Of a DNA stretch of 54,193 nucleotides, positions 16,196-24,166 are shown in pieces (positions within the stretch are counted from its first letter, which is position 1; every line of letters begins with the position of its first letter). The stretch comes from an uncultured Collinsella sp. GTDB taxonomy: Bacteria; Actinomycetota; Coriobacteriia; Coriobacteriales; Coriobacteriaceae. The notes beneath the pieces were generated by a model. That model was given only the letters and a program-made list of their open reading frames with translations, did no database searches and was not told the origin of the DNA. The translations under genes were made by a program, and so were the position numbers. Location of the stretch: NCBI GenBank assembly GCA_905213265.1, contig CAJMHR010000010.1, positions 1-54,193 of the forward strand. The letters run 5' to 3'.

Positions 16196-16813
16196 ATGGA
16201 CACCAATCATTCCCCCATCATCAGCCCCCTCACCATGCGTGAATCCGCCCGAGGTATCACGCTCACCAGCATTTACGATGAGATGCTCGCCCGTCGCGAG
16301 CTCTCCGTCATGGGAAATATCGAAACCCCGATGGCCCACGACCTATGCCAGCAGATCCGCCTGCTCGATGCCACCGACCCCAGCCGCCCCATCACCATAT
16401 TTGTCGCCAGCGCCGGCGGAAGCGTGCGATCGGGTCTTGCGATCTATGACGCCATGCGCCTCGCATCGTGCCCCATCCGCACCGTCTGCCTGGAATTCGC
16501 CGCGTCCATGGGCGCCGTGATCTTTATGGGCGGCGACGATCGCCGCATGGCGCCCCATGCAGAGCTCATGATTCACGACCCGCTGATCCCCCAGGGGGCA
16601 GGCGGCTCGGCACTTGCGCTGCAGGAAACCAGCCGGCGTCTCATGCAGACCCGCAAGACCCTCACGCAAATCCTCTCGGACCGCAGCGGCCTCACGCCCA
16701 AGCGCATCCAGTCCCTCACTGCAAAAGACACCTACCTTTCGGCCGAGCGCGCCGTCGAGCTCGGCTTTGCCCACGAAATCCTCTCGACCACCAAGGAGGT
16801 CGCCCATGTCTAA
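16196..16813 (+). CDS. ClpP-family serine protease in a VirD4 cassette
   Basis: This 205-aa protein has the ClpP fold signals and a full catalytic triad: S104 in AASMGA, H127 in LMIHDP and D178 in TAKDTY. There is an SAGG oxyanion loop near residue 72. The N-terminus (about 25 residues) is longer than that of housekeeping ClpP and lacks its usual axial-loop motif. No propeptide is obvious. The Shine-Dalgarno AAAGGAG precedes the ATG. The stop overlaps the start of the VirD4-like gene by 8 bases, which implies coupled translation. It is likely a dedicated paralogue, since it is not next to clpX or tig. Confidence 0.88.
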   Translation: MDTNHSPIISPLTMRESARGITLTSIYDEMLARRELSVMGNIETPMAHDLCQQIRLLDATDPSRPITIFVASAGGSVRSGLAIYDAMRLASCPIRTVCLEFAASMGAVIFMGGDDRRMAPHAELMIHDPLIPQGAGGSALALQETSRRLMQTRKTLTQILSDRSGLTPKRIQSLTAKDTYLSAERAVELGFAHEILSTTKEVAHV

Positions 16814-18110
16814 CCTCGCCAGCCGCCTCGCCGCATCTGAGTCCGCATCGTCCACCATCCTCGCCAAGGATCGAACGCTTTCCTGCGACACCCGCCAAAC
16901 GGGACTCAACAACAATGCACTTGTGATCGGCCCCTCGGGAGCCGGCAAGACCCGAAACGTCCTCAAGCCCAACCTGCTGCAAATGAACGCAAGCTACATC
17001 GTGCTCGACACCAAAGGCACGCTCTGTCGCGAAGTGGGACCCGTGTTGGCAGCCCACGGTTACCGCGTGCAATGTCTCAACTTCGCCGACCTCAACACCG
17101 TCCCGGCCCTTGCGCCCGGCATCGAGCGCTGCGGCTACAACCCCCTGAGGCACATTCGCCGCAAGGCGGACGGCAGGCCCAACCAGCAGGACATCCTCTC
17201 GGTGGCAAAGGCCATCTGCCCCATCGAGGACAACAACCAGCCTTTTTGGGATCATGCGGCGGCAAACCTGCTGTCGTGTCTTATCGCCTACGTCACCGAA
17301 CAGCTACCCGCCGACGAGCAGACGATCAGCTCGGTCATCAAGCTGATCGAGCACCTGCAGGACGGTGCCACAGGTCGATTGTTTGACGACCTGATCACGA
17401 CCGACCCCCAAAGCTATGCCCTCTCGCTATGGCGGCGCTACGCCATTACGCAAAATGCCGAGCGCATGCACGCGAGCATCGTCGGCATCCTTGCCGAAAA
17501 GGTCATGTGTCTGGGATTCGACGGTGCGGCACAGCTCTATCGTGAGTGCCATCAGGTGGACTTCGCTTCCATGGGACACACCCCCTGCGCCCTGTTTGTA
17601 ACCGTGAGCGATATTGACCGCAATCTCGATCCGCTGACCGGCCTCTTTATTTCGCAGGCGTTTATGGGCCTCATTCGTGAGGCCGATAGGCAGCCCGACG
17701 GCAGCCTGCCCGTGCCCGTGCGCTTTATGCTCGATGACTTCGCAAATCTGCAGATCCCCCAGATCGACAACGTGCTCTCGATTATCCGAAGCCGCAACAT
17801 CTGGGCAACGCTGCTGCTGCAGTCGACCAACCAGCTTGATGCGCTCTATGGCGAGGCACGCGCACGCTCCATCATGGGCAACTGCGACACGCATCTGGTG
17901 CTGGCGTTCCAGGATCCCGAGAGTGCCCGGGTGTTTTCCGACCGCGCCGACGCGCTGCCCAGCACGCTCATGGCGACGCCGATCGATCGCTCGTGGCTCT
18001 TTGTGCGCGGCTGCACTCCCGAACAGGTCGAGCGCTTTAGGCTCGAAGACCATCCGCTCTACGGGGAGCTACCCGAGGCGCAGCGAGGCCATGCGGAGGC
18101 CGAGATCTAG
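16806..18110 (+). CDS. Soluble VirD4/TraG-type coupling ATPase
   Basis: This 434-aa P-loop ATPase has Walker A GPSGAGKT at residues 42-49, Walker B FMLDDFANL, and a QSTNQL sensor region followed by the conserved C-terminal ATPase strands of the VirD4/TraG family. The N-terminal membrane anchor of standard coupling proteins is missing: residue 1 begins directly with the ATPase domain. In conjugation such hexameric ATPases hand DNA to a type IV secretion channel. Here no relaxase, VirB4 or pilus gene is adjacent. The start ATG overlaps the clpP-like stop (ATGTCTAA), so both products are probably made in fixed ratio. Confidence 0.85.
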   Translation: MSNLASRLAASESASSTILAKDRTLSCDTRQTGLNNNALVIGPSGAGKTRNVLKPNLLQMNASYIVLDTKGTLCREVGPVLAAHGYRVQCLNFADLNTVPALAPGIERCGYNPLRHIRRKADGRPNQQDILSVAKAICPIEDNNQPFWDHAAANLLSCLIAYVTEQLPADEQTISSVIKLIEHLQDGATGRLFDDLITTDPQSYALSLWRRYAITQNAERMHASIVGILAEKVMCLGFDGAAQLYRECHQVDFASMGHTPCALFVTVSDIDRNLDPLTGLFISQAFMGLIREADRQPDGSLPVPVRFMLDDFANLQIPQIDNVLSIIRSRNIWATLLLQSTNQLDALYGEARARSIMGNCDTHLVLAFQDPESARVFSDRADALPSTLMATPIDRSWLFVRGCTPEQVERFRLEDHPLYGELPEAQRGHAEAEI

Positions 18111-18186
18111 GCGCAGGGTTCTCGCAGCGCGCGACGCCCCGGCGATGTTCCAAAAGCCCGTGCGCCCCGGGACCACGGCAAAGCAA

Positions 18187-18218
18187 AGGGGCCCGCATCC
18201 GATAGGATACGGGCCCCT
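18187..18218 (-). terminator. Terminator between the VirD4-like gene and pgi
   Basis: AGGGGCCCG pairs with CGGGCCCCT, and an inner ATCC/GGAT pairing closes around GATA. On the minus strand it is followed by TTTGCTTT. It serves pgi and may act in both directions between the convergent genes. Confidence 0.75.
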
Positions 18219-18250
18219 GACTATAAGGCGCGATGCGTTAACAGCAGCGA

Positions 18251-19945
18251 CTACTTGCGGTGAGCGCGGTAGAACTCGATGAGCGCCTGGGTCGAAGCGT
18301 CCTGCTCGGCCTTGGCGGCATCGTCGTGGAAGGCAGGGGTGATCTGCTTGGCAAGCTGCTTGCCCAACTCGACGCCCCACTGGTCGTAAGAGTCGATGCC
18401 CCAGACCGTACCCTCGACAAACGTGATGTGCTCGTACAGGGCGATGAGCTCGCCGAGCGCGAACGGGGTCAGCGTGTCGCCGAAGATCGAGGTCGTCGGA
18501 CGGTTGCCCTCAAAGCAGCGGGCGGGGACGATCTGCTCGGGCGTGCCCTCGGCGCGGACCTCGTCGGCCGTCTTACCAAAGGCGAGCGCCTTGGTCTGGG
18601 CCAGGAAGTTGCCCAGGAACAGCTCATGCACGTCCTGACCGCTATCGGTCGCAGGGTTGGCGGTATTGGCGAAAGCGATAAAGTCGGCCGGGACAACCAC
18701 GGTGCCCTGGTGCAGCAGCTGGTAGAAGGCATGCTGGCCGTTGGTGCCGGGCTCGCCCCAGAAGATCTCACCGGTATCGGAGGTCACGGCGCTGCCGTCC
18801 CAACGGACATGCTTGCCGTTGGACTCCATGGTGAGCTGCTGCAGGTAGGCCGGGAAACGGTGCAGATACTGGCAGTACGGCAGCACGGCGTGGCTCTTGG
18901 AACCGAAGAAGTTGACGTACCAAACGTTGAGCAGGCCCATTAGCGCGACGGCGTTGTTCTCGAGCGGGGTGTTGCAGAAGTACTCGTCGATGGCGTGGAA
19001 GCCCTCGAGGAACTGCTGGAAGCGCTCGGGGCCGAGCACGACGATCAGCGACAGGCCCACGGCGGAGTCAACAGAATAGCGGCCGCCAACCCAGTTCCAG
19101 AAACCGAAGGCGTTGGCAGGGTCGATGCCGAAGGCCTCGACCTTCTCGAGCGCGGTGGAAACGGCGACGAAGTGCTTTGCCACGGCCTCGGCGTTCTGCT
19201 CATCGGAGCCGTCGATGGCGCCCTGAGCCTTGAGCTGCTCGAGCATCCAGGTCTTGACCTCGCGAGCGTTGGTGAGGGTCTCGAGCGTGGTAAAGGTCTT
19301 GGAGACGATGATCACGAGCGTGGTCTCGGGATCCAAGCCCTTGAGCTTCTCGGCCTGGTCGTTGGGGTCGATGTTGGAGATGTAGCGGCAGTCGATACCG
19401 GCGTCGGCGTAGGGACGCAGGGCCTCGTAGGCCATGACCGGGCCCAGATCGGAGCCACCGATGCCGATGGACACCAAGTGCTCGATCTTTTTGCCGGTAA
19501 CGCCCTTCCACTCACCGGAGCGCACGCGCTCGGCAAAGGCGTACATGCGGTCGAGGACCTCGTGCACGTCGGCGACGACGTCCTGACCGTCGACGATGAG
19601 CTGGCCCTTCTCGCTTGCCGGGCGGCGCAGCGCGGTGTGCAGGACGGCGCGGTCCTCGGTGGTGTTGATATGCTCGCCAGAGAACATGGCGTCGCGGCGC
19701 TCCTCGAGCTTCACCTCGCGGGCCAGATCGCACAGCAGCTTGACGGTCTCATCGGTCACCAGGTTCTTCGACAGATCGAAGTGCAGGTCACCAGCGTCAA
19801 AGCTCAGCTTGTTCACGCGCTCGGCATCGGCGGCGAACCAGGCCTTGAGGTCGATACCATCGGCCTCGAGCTTCTCCTGATGAGCCTCGAGTGCCTTCCA
19901 AGCGGCAGTCGACGTAGCATCGATAGGTGCGGCAACAGTTGCCAT
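18251..19945 (-). CDS. pgi: Glucose-6-phosphate isomerase
   Basis: This 564-aa protein is a full-length bacterial phosphoglucose isomerase. Recognisable motifs include SIGIGGSDLGP, VSKTFTTLET, the glutamate in GGRYS and the active-site histidine/lysine region near the C-terminus (GVELGKQLA). It interconverts glucose 6-phosphate and fructose 6-phosphate. The start at 19945 has AGGAGG five bases upstream. Glucose 6-phosphate from the FrlB reaction would feed this enzyme, but the genes are far apart and independently transcribed. Confidence 0.95.
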   Translation of the reverse strand: MATVAAPIDATSTAAWKALEAHQEKLEADGIDLKAWFAADAERVNKLSFDAGDLHFDLSKNLVTDETVKLLCDLAREVKLEERRDAMFSGEHINTTEDRAVLHTALRRPASEKGQLIVDGQDVVADVHEVLDRMYAFAERVRSGEWKGVTGKKIEHLVSIGIGGSDLGPVMAYEALRPYADAGIDCRYISNIDPNDQAEKLKGLDPETTLVIIVSKTFTTLETLTNAREVKTWMLEQLKAQGAIDGSDEQNAEAVAKHFVAVSTALEKVEAFGIDPANAFGFWNWVGGRYSVDSAVGLSLIVVLGPERFQQFLEGFHAIDEYFCNTPLENNAVALMGLLNVWYVNFFGSKSHAVLPYCQYLHRFPAYLQQLTMESNGKHVRWDGSAVTSDTGEIFWGEPGTNGQHAFYQLLHQGTVVVPADFIAFANTANPATDSGQDVHELFLGNFLAQTKALAFGKTADEVRAEGTPEQIVPARCFEGNRPTTSIFGDTLTPFALGELIALYEHITFVEGTVWGIDSYDQWGVELGKQLAKQITPAFHDDAAKAEQDASTQALIEFYRAHRK

Positions 19946-20073
19946 AGAGTCCTCCTCAGCATACGGGCGCACGCCTCCATGCGCCCGGACATTCAGATGC
20001 CACTATTCTAGCGCAGGTCAAGACTACAATCAGCGAGCGTTGCCAATCGGCCCCTAAACGGCGACCGACCAAG

Positions 20074-20133
20074 AAGGGACAGGTTTATTTTGGCAGGTCA
20101 AACGCTTTACCTACCAAAATAAACCTGTCCCTT
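20074..20133. repeat. 25-bp-arm inverted repeat (long hairpin)
   Basis: Bases 20074-20098 and 20109-20133 are reverse complements at 24 of 25 positions around a 10-base loop. A related single arm with two mismatches occurs at about 20797-20821. The element sits between pgi and the truncated dehydrogenase gene (both minus strand) and could work as that gene's terminator, but the second copy points to a dispersed repeat family. Confidence 0.75.
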
Positions 20134-20144
20134 CCTGGCAGATA

Positions 20145-20720
20145 TTAGGCCGCGGCGCAGACGCTACCGAGCAACTCACGCAGAGGAGACCCGATACCCT
20201 CCAGAAGTTCGGGCGCGATAATGGCAAAAACGGGAGCCTCGCCGGCGCCCACGACAGCAGGCACCTTGCCCTCCGAGACAATGCATCCATAAGGCACAAA
20301 GCCGTCTTCGCCGGCATCGAGCGCCGCCATACGACGCGCGAGCTCGCGCGCAAAGCCAGCAGTATCGGCATCGCCAATCGCCAGGACAAAGTCCACGCCT
20401 TCGTCGGTCGCCAGGGCCACGGCTTCGTCGATCAGCTCGTCTCCCCCGTCGCCCTCAACCGAGCCGTAGCGAAAAAGCACGCGCTCGAGCAGAGCTCGAT
20501 CAAGCGAGCCGAGCGCCGCCGAGACGAGCTCATCACGCGTATGTTTGTCACCGCCCAGCACGACCAGTGCCTTGGTGCCGCCGTAGTGAGCGACCAATCG
20601 TCCACACCAGCGAGCCACGTCTCCATCCGCAACAAGGCGCGTCGGCATACCAAACCCATAGTTGACCATCTTTCCCACAACCCTTCCATGCGCATAGGCG
20701 GTATCAATCGTTAGGCTCAT
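20145..20720 (-). CDS. Stand-alone N-terminal domain of iron-type alcohol dehydrogenase
   Basis: This 191-aa protein resembles the N-terminal nucleotide-binding half of Fe-type alcohol dehydrogenases (YqhD/BDH group). It has a KMVNYGFGMPTRLV-like start, a VVLGGDKHTR loop and a GVDFVLAIGDADT segment where the family has GGGS. The C-terminal helical domain with the iron-binding histidines is absent, and the glycine-rich loop reads GDAD instead of GGGS. It is therefore unlikely to be an active dehydrogenase. It may be a relic or a domesticated nucleotide-binding domain. No sequence for the missing half is visible downstream. Confidence 0.6.
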   Translation of the reverse strand: MSLTIDTAYAHGRVVGKMVNYGFGMPTRLVADGDVARWCGRLVAHYGGTKALVVLGGDKHTRDELVSAALGSLDRALLERVLFRYGSVEGDGGDELIDEAVALATDEGVDFVLAIGDADTAGFARELARRMAALDAGEDGFVPYGCIVSEGKVPAVVGAGEAPVFAIIAPELLEGIGSPLRELLGSVCAAA

Positions 20721-20796
20721 GCTACGAAGCGAGGTTTTCCGAGCTGTTTCGCACTCTTTAGAGCTGCGTTAAAACCCAATCCAACCGCACGACCAT

Positions 20797-20824
20797 ACCT
20801 GCCAAAACAAACCAGTCCCTTTTT
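20797..20824. repeat. Second copy of the pgi-downstream repeat arm
   Basis: This segment matches one arm of the 20074-20133 hairpin with two substitutions over 25 bases and is followed by TTTTT. It lies upstream of the polymerase promoter. Confidence 0.6.
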
Positions 20825-20861
20825 GACAGGTTTTGACGATGTCCGGACGAGCGGGTATTAT

Positions 20862-20875
20862 CGAACAGGTATTCG
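20862..20875 (+). promoter_or_regulatory. LexA (SOS) box upstream of the Y-family polymerase
   Basis: CGAACAGGTATTCG matches the actinobacterial/Gram-positive LexA consensus CGAACRNRYGTTYG at 13 of 14 positions. It lies 32 bases upstream of the polymerase start, where repressor binding would block the promoter. Confidence 0.75.
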
Positions 20876-20906
20876 ATAAGAACATGTGTTTGATGAAAGG
20901 GCACGG

Positions 20907-22412
20907 ATGGCGCACGAGCAGCACACCTATATCTGCATCGACCTCAAGACGTTTTATGCCAGCGTCGAGTGCGTCGACCGTGGGCTCGATCCGCTCACCA
21001 CCAACCTGGTCGTTGCCGACGAGTCGCGCGGCCGCACGACCATCTGCCTCGCTATCACCCAGGCCATGAAAGATCTTGGGATCCATAACCGCTGCCGCCT
21101 GTTCGAAATACCCGATGGCATCGACTACATTAAAGCCGTGCCGCGCATGCAGCACTACATGGAGGTATCGGCGCAAATCTACGGCATCTACCTGGAATAC
21201 GTCAGTCCGCAAGACGTTCACGTCTACTCAATCGACGAGTGCTTTATCGACGTGACGCCCTATCTGGACCTCTATCACACCGATGCGGAAGGGTTCGCCT
21301 GCACGCTGCGCGACGAGGTCTTGGCGCGCAGCGGCATCACGGCGACGGTCGGCATCGGCCTCAACCTATTCCAGGCCAAGGTAGCGCTCGACATTACTGC
21401 CAAGCACGTACCCAGCCGCATCGGCATACTCGACGACGACACCTTTCGCAAGGAGATCTGGCCCCATCGTCCCATCACCGATATCTGGGGCATCGGTCCC
21501 GGCGTGGCAGCCCGACTCGAAAAGTATGGCGTCTACGACCTGATGGGCGTCGCCGCACTCGACGAAAACCTGCTTTACGACGAGCTCGGCGTCAATGCCG
21601 AGTATCTTATCGACCACGCCTTTGGGCGCGAACCGACAACCATCGCCGATATCCAAGCCTATCGCCCGCAAGCGACCTCGACCACCACAGGGCAGGTACT
21701 CTCGAAGGGCTATGCCTACGAGCAGGCCTATACGGTTTTGCGTGAGATGGTAGATGCCGCCGTGCTGGATTTGATCGACAAGCACGTGGTGTGCGACAGC
21801 ATCTCGCTCTTTGTGGGCTATGCAAGCGAGCGCGCCGACATCCGCAGGCTTGATGCCAGCGGCACTGCACAATATGTGGACGGATGCGGACACCTGCGCT
21901 CGAGTACGTCGAGCATCGAACCCACCGCAACCGCCGGCCCCGAGCTCGCACCCCGTGCGCCCAAGCCCGTCCAGCGCGATGACGAACGGCGTCGTCTGGT
22001 ACGTGAGGCGCAGGCAATCGATGGCATCTTTGTGGGAGAGCATGGCGGCAAACCGCGCGGTGGCTATGCCGCACTCTTTGCGCACTCCAACGCCTCGCGA
22101 AAGCTGCCCGAGCGTACCAATTCGTTCAAGAAGATCATGGGCTATTTTGATGAGCTCTGGGCGCAGACTGTCGATCCCAAACGACCGGTCAAGCGCATCA
22201 ATCTGGGATTTGGCAACCTCATGCCCGAGGAATTTGCCACCATCGATCTGTTCAGCGATATCGAGGCCGATGAGCGCGAGCGCGACCTGGCACGCGCCGT
22301 GCTGGCCGTGAAAGGCAAATACGGCAAGAACGCTCTGGTTAAGGGGCTGAGCTTTACCGCCGGCGCCACCGCGCGCGAACGCAACGATCAGGTAGGAGGA
22401 CATCGTGCCTAA
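20907..22412 (+). CDS. Y-family DNA polymerase (UmuC/UvrX-like)
   Basis: This 501-aa protein has IDLKTFYASVE with D12, and SIDECF with D110/E111, which supply the catalytic metal ligands of Y-family polymerases. A DITAKHVPSR segment and helix-hairpin-helix IWGIGPGVAARLEKYG follow. It carries a long C-terminal little-finger region of the UvrX/YqjW group. It copies past DNA lesions with low fidelity. The ATG at 20907 has AAAGGG in place; an upstream in-frame GTG has no ribosome site. A LexA box upstream and a YolD-like gene overlapping its end indicate an SOS-induced translesion cassette. Confidence 0.88.
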   Translation: MAHEQHTYICIDLKTFYASVECVDRGLDPLTTNLVVADESRGRTTICLAITQAMKDLGIHNRCRLFEIPDGIDYIKAVPRMQHYMEVSAQIYGIYLEYVSPQDVHVYSIDECFIDVTPYLDLYHTDAEGFACTLRDEVLARSGITATVGIGLNLFQAKVALDITAKHVPSRIGILDDDTFRKEIWPHRPITDIWGIGPGVAARLEKYGVYDLMGVAALDENLLYDELGVNAEYLIDHAFGREPTTIADIQAYRPQATSTTTGQVLSKGYAYEQAYTVLREMVDAAVLDLIDKHVVCDSISLFVGYASERADIRRLDASGTAQYVDGCGHLRSSTSSIEPTATAGPELAPRAPKPVQRDDERRRLVREAQAIDGIFVGEHGGKPRGGYAALFAHSNASRKLPERTNSFKKIMGYFDELWAQTVDPKRPVKRINLGFGNLMPEEFATIDLFSDIEADERERDLARAVLAVKGKYGKNALVKGLSFTAGATARERNDQVGGHRA

Positions 22413-22830
22413 GTCCCAACAACAGCCGATGCGGCCACCGACACCTTTTGAACGCCTAGCGGACCCCGAGGGAAGACGTCGCTCCGCCGACCCAAAGCTC
22501 ACCGCCAACGGCACCGTCCGTGCCGGCCGTGCCGCGCAGTTTATGCCCTTTGCCGCCCTCACGGGATACTACGAGCTCGTGCGCAAACAAGAGATCACTG
22601 TTGAGCCCAAATGCGAACTCACGGAAGAAAAAGCCCTCGAGCTTTCGAAAAAGCTCGAGGGCCTCAAACGCGGCGACCTGGTGCGCCTCACCTATTACGA
22701 TACGTACGGCTATCGTAGCCACACGGGCATTCTCGACGAAGTGCTTCCCGCGTTCAAGCTGCTCAAGCTCCGAGACATCGCCATCGACTTCGACGACATC
22801 CAAGACATCGAACTGCGCGGACGAGCCTAG
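22405..22830 (+). CDS. YolD-like protein partner of the Y-family polymerase
   Basis: This 141-aa protein has the YolD pattern: a GTVRAGRAAQFMPFAALTG block near residue 37, then a Lys/Glu-rich helix and a C-terminal beta region ending IDFDDIQDIEL. Start is GTG at 22405 with AGGAGG five bases upstream; it overlaps the polymerase stop by 8 bases (GTGCCTAA). In Bacillus, yolD-type genes sit beside UvrX/YqjW polymerases and are thought to modulate them. The coupling here supports the same relation. The molecular function of the family is not established. Confidence 0.78.
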   Translation: MPKSQQQPMRPPTPFERLADPEGRRRSADPKLTANGTVRAGRAAQFMPFAALTGYYELVRKQEITVEPKCELTEEKALELSKKLEGLKRGDLVRLTYYDTYGYRSHTGILDEVLPAFKLLKLRDIAIDFDDIQDIELRGRA

Positions 22831-22856
22831 CCAAGGAAGCGCATCCAGAGCGACGC

Positions 22857-23240
22857 TTACAGCGTCATGACGTAGTAGCCCGCGTCTTTCACGGCCGTCT
22901 CGAGGACATCACGATCAACCGGCTGCTTAGAGCGCACGCGTGCCGTGTGGTCCGCATACGTCACCGTTGCCCACACGCCATCCAGTGCATTGAGGGCATT
23001 GGCTACGTTCTGAGCGCAGCCGTCACAGCTCATGGCGCCGATGAGCAGCTCATCGCTATAGGGATAGTGCGATGCATCGGTATCCACCACAACAACCTTT
23101 TTGGCCTTCTTACCGCTCGCGCCATCGCTGCAGCAGCTCTTTCCGTGTGTCGAAGCGACAATGCGACGCAGTCCAAAAAACATGCCGACGGCAATGACGG
23201 CCAACACGATGAGATTCGCAGGGTTGAGCAAGTCGCTCAT
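22857..23240 (-). CDS. Membrane-anchored heavy-metal-associated (HMA) protein
   Basis: This 127-aa protein has one N-terminal membrane helix (about residues 8-26), a Cys-containing linker (SCCSDG near 35-40) and an HMA domain with the metal-binding pair C72/C75 in SCDGC. Such domains bind copper(I) or related ions and pass them to ATPases; this one would face the cytoplasm or the cell surface depending on topology. The start at 23240 has GGGGA upstream. A palindrome like a CsoR operator just upstream supports copper control. No copper ATPase is in the window. Confidence 0.78.
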   Translation of the reverse strand: MSDLLNPANLIVLAVIAVGMFFGLRRIVASTHGKSCCSDGASGKKAKKVVVVDTDASHYPYSDELLIGAMSCDGCAQNVANALNALDGVWATVTYADHTARVRSKQPVDRDVLETAVKDAGYYVMTL

Positions 23241-23269
23241 GCGTTCCCCTTTCAAGTAGCACTATCTAG

Positions 23270-23286
23270 ATACCCCCATGGGGTGT
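23270..23286 (-). promoter_or_regulatory. CsoR-like operator upstream of the HMA gene
   Basis: ATACCCCCATGGGGTGT is a near-perfect palindrome of the type TACCCC-N-GGGGTA bound by the copper repressor CsoR. It lies 30 bases before the HMA start codon. Confidence 0.55.
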
Positions 23287-23415
23287 CCCCATCTTAACCC
23301 AAAATCGTGTCCGTTCGGTCAATTAGTTTCCCTCTTCAAACTTTTTTGTTGACCATGGCTTACTTTCGTGTATAAGTTTTCCTAGGCTAACAACTGAGGA
23401 CCCGAAAGGAGCATC

Positions 23416-24120
23416 GTGACTCGAACCATTGACATCCCAACATACCAAACGGCTGTCGTGCGCAACTGCTCCCCTACGCTCGCAGGTATCAAGCCGGCTT
23501 CGCTCTTTACCTATCCCGGCGTTTACGCCAACCAAAACGGAAAACCCGGCGCCGCCCATATCAAAGAGCGACGCTCTCGCCTGCTCGCCGTCATAGCCCA
23601 ATGCAACCGCGAGCTCCAGCCACTCGGAATCCATATGAGCGTTTTGGTCTGGCGCCCCTGCGGAGCGCTCATCTATGTGTATCGCCCTGCGGACCTCATG
23701 CGATACCTCTCCGACCCCCGTGCCACGACGGCGCTAGCCGCCGAAGGTTACGATGTCCACAACCTGCCCGCATCCCTGGTGCATCTCGCCGCGCGCATCA
23801 CGCTGGCAAGCAGCAATGCCGCAGAAAGCGCCTATGACGGCAGCGTCTGCGCACTCGCGCGAAATAGGCACTGCGATACGGGGTGCATATGCGAGTTCCC
23901 CCACGAAATTGGCTATTTTTTGGGCTATCCCTACGAAGATGTCCATCAGTTTATCGTCCAGCACGGCGAAAACTATAAGGTCTTTGGCGCATGGAAGGTA
24001 TACACAAACGTTGAGCAGGCGCTCACGACCTTCGATTCCTATCGCGCATGCACGCAATACCTTACCTACATCTATCAACAGGGCTGCACCCTGGGACAAC
24101 TTGTCCAGGCAACCCGATAG
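23416..24120 (+). CDS. DUF3793-family protein
   Basis: This 234-aa protein matches DUF3793. It has a conserved Cys/Pro-rich start (RNCSPTLAGIKPASLF), VLVWRP in the middle, and CEFPHEIGYFLGYPYEDV near residue 165. The start is GTG at 23416 with AAAGGAG upstream. The family is found almost only in anaerobes, often next to a flavodoxin gene, as here (46 bases downstream). The HEIGYFLGYP block suggests a ligand or metal site, but no activity is known. An electron-transfer role with the flavodoxin is inferred from context only. Confidence 0.8.
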   Translation: MTRTIDIPTYQTAVVRNCSPTLAGIKPASLFTYPGVYANQNGKPGAAHIKERRSRLLAVIAQCNRELQPLGIHMSVLVWRPCGALIYVYRPADLMRYLSDPRATTALAAEGYDVHNLPASLVHLAARITLASSNAAESAYDGSVCALARNRHCDTGCICEFPHEIGYFLGYPYEDVHQFIVQHGENYKVFGAWKVYTNVEQALTTFDSYRACTQYLTYIYQQGCTLGQLVQATR

Positions 24121-24166
24121 AGCATACAAGACGCGGCCGCACGCCGCACAACCGAAAGGAAAACAT

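Noticed and set aside
16196..16813. The ClpP-like gene as the housekeeping clpP
   Set aside because: It differs at the N-terminus, is coupled to a VirD4-like ATPase and lacks clpX or tig neighbours.
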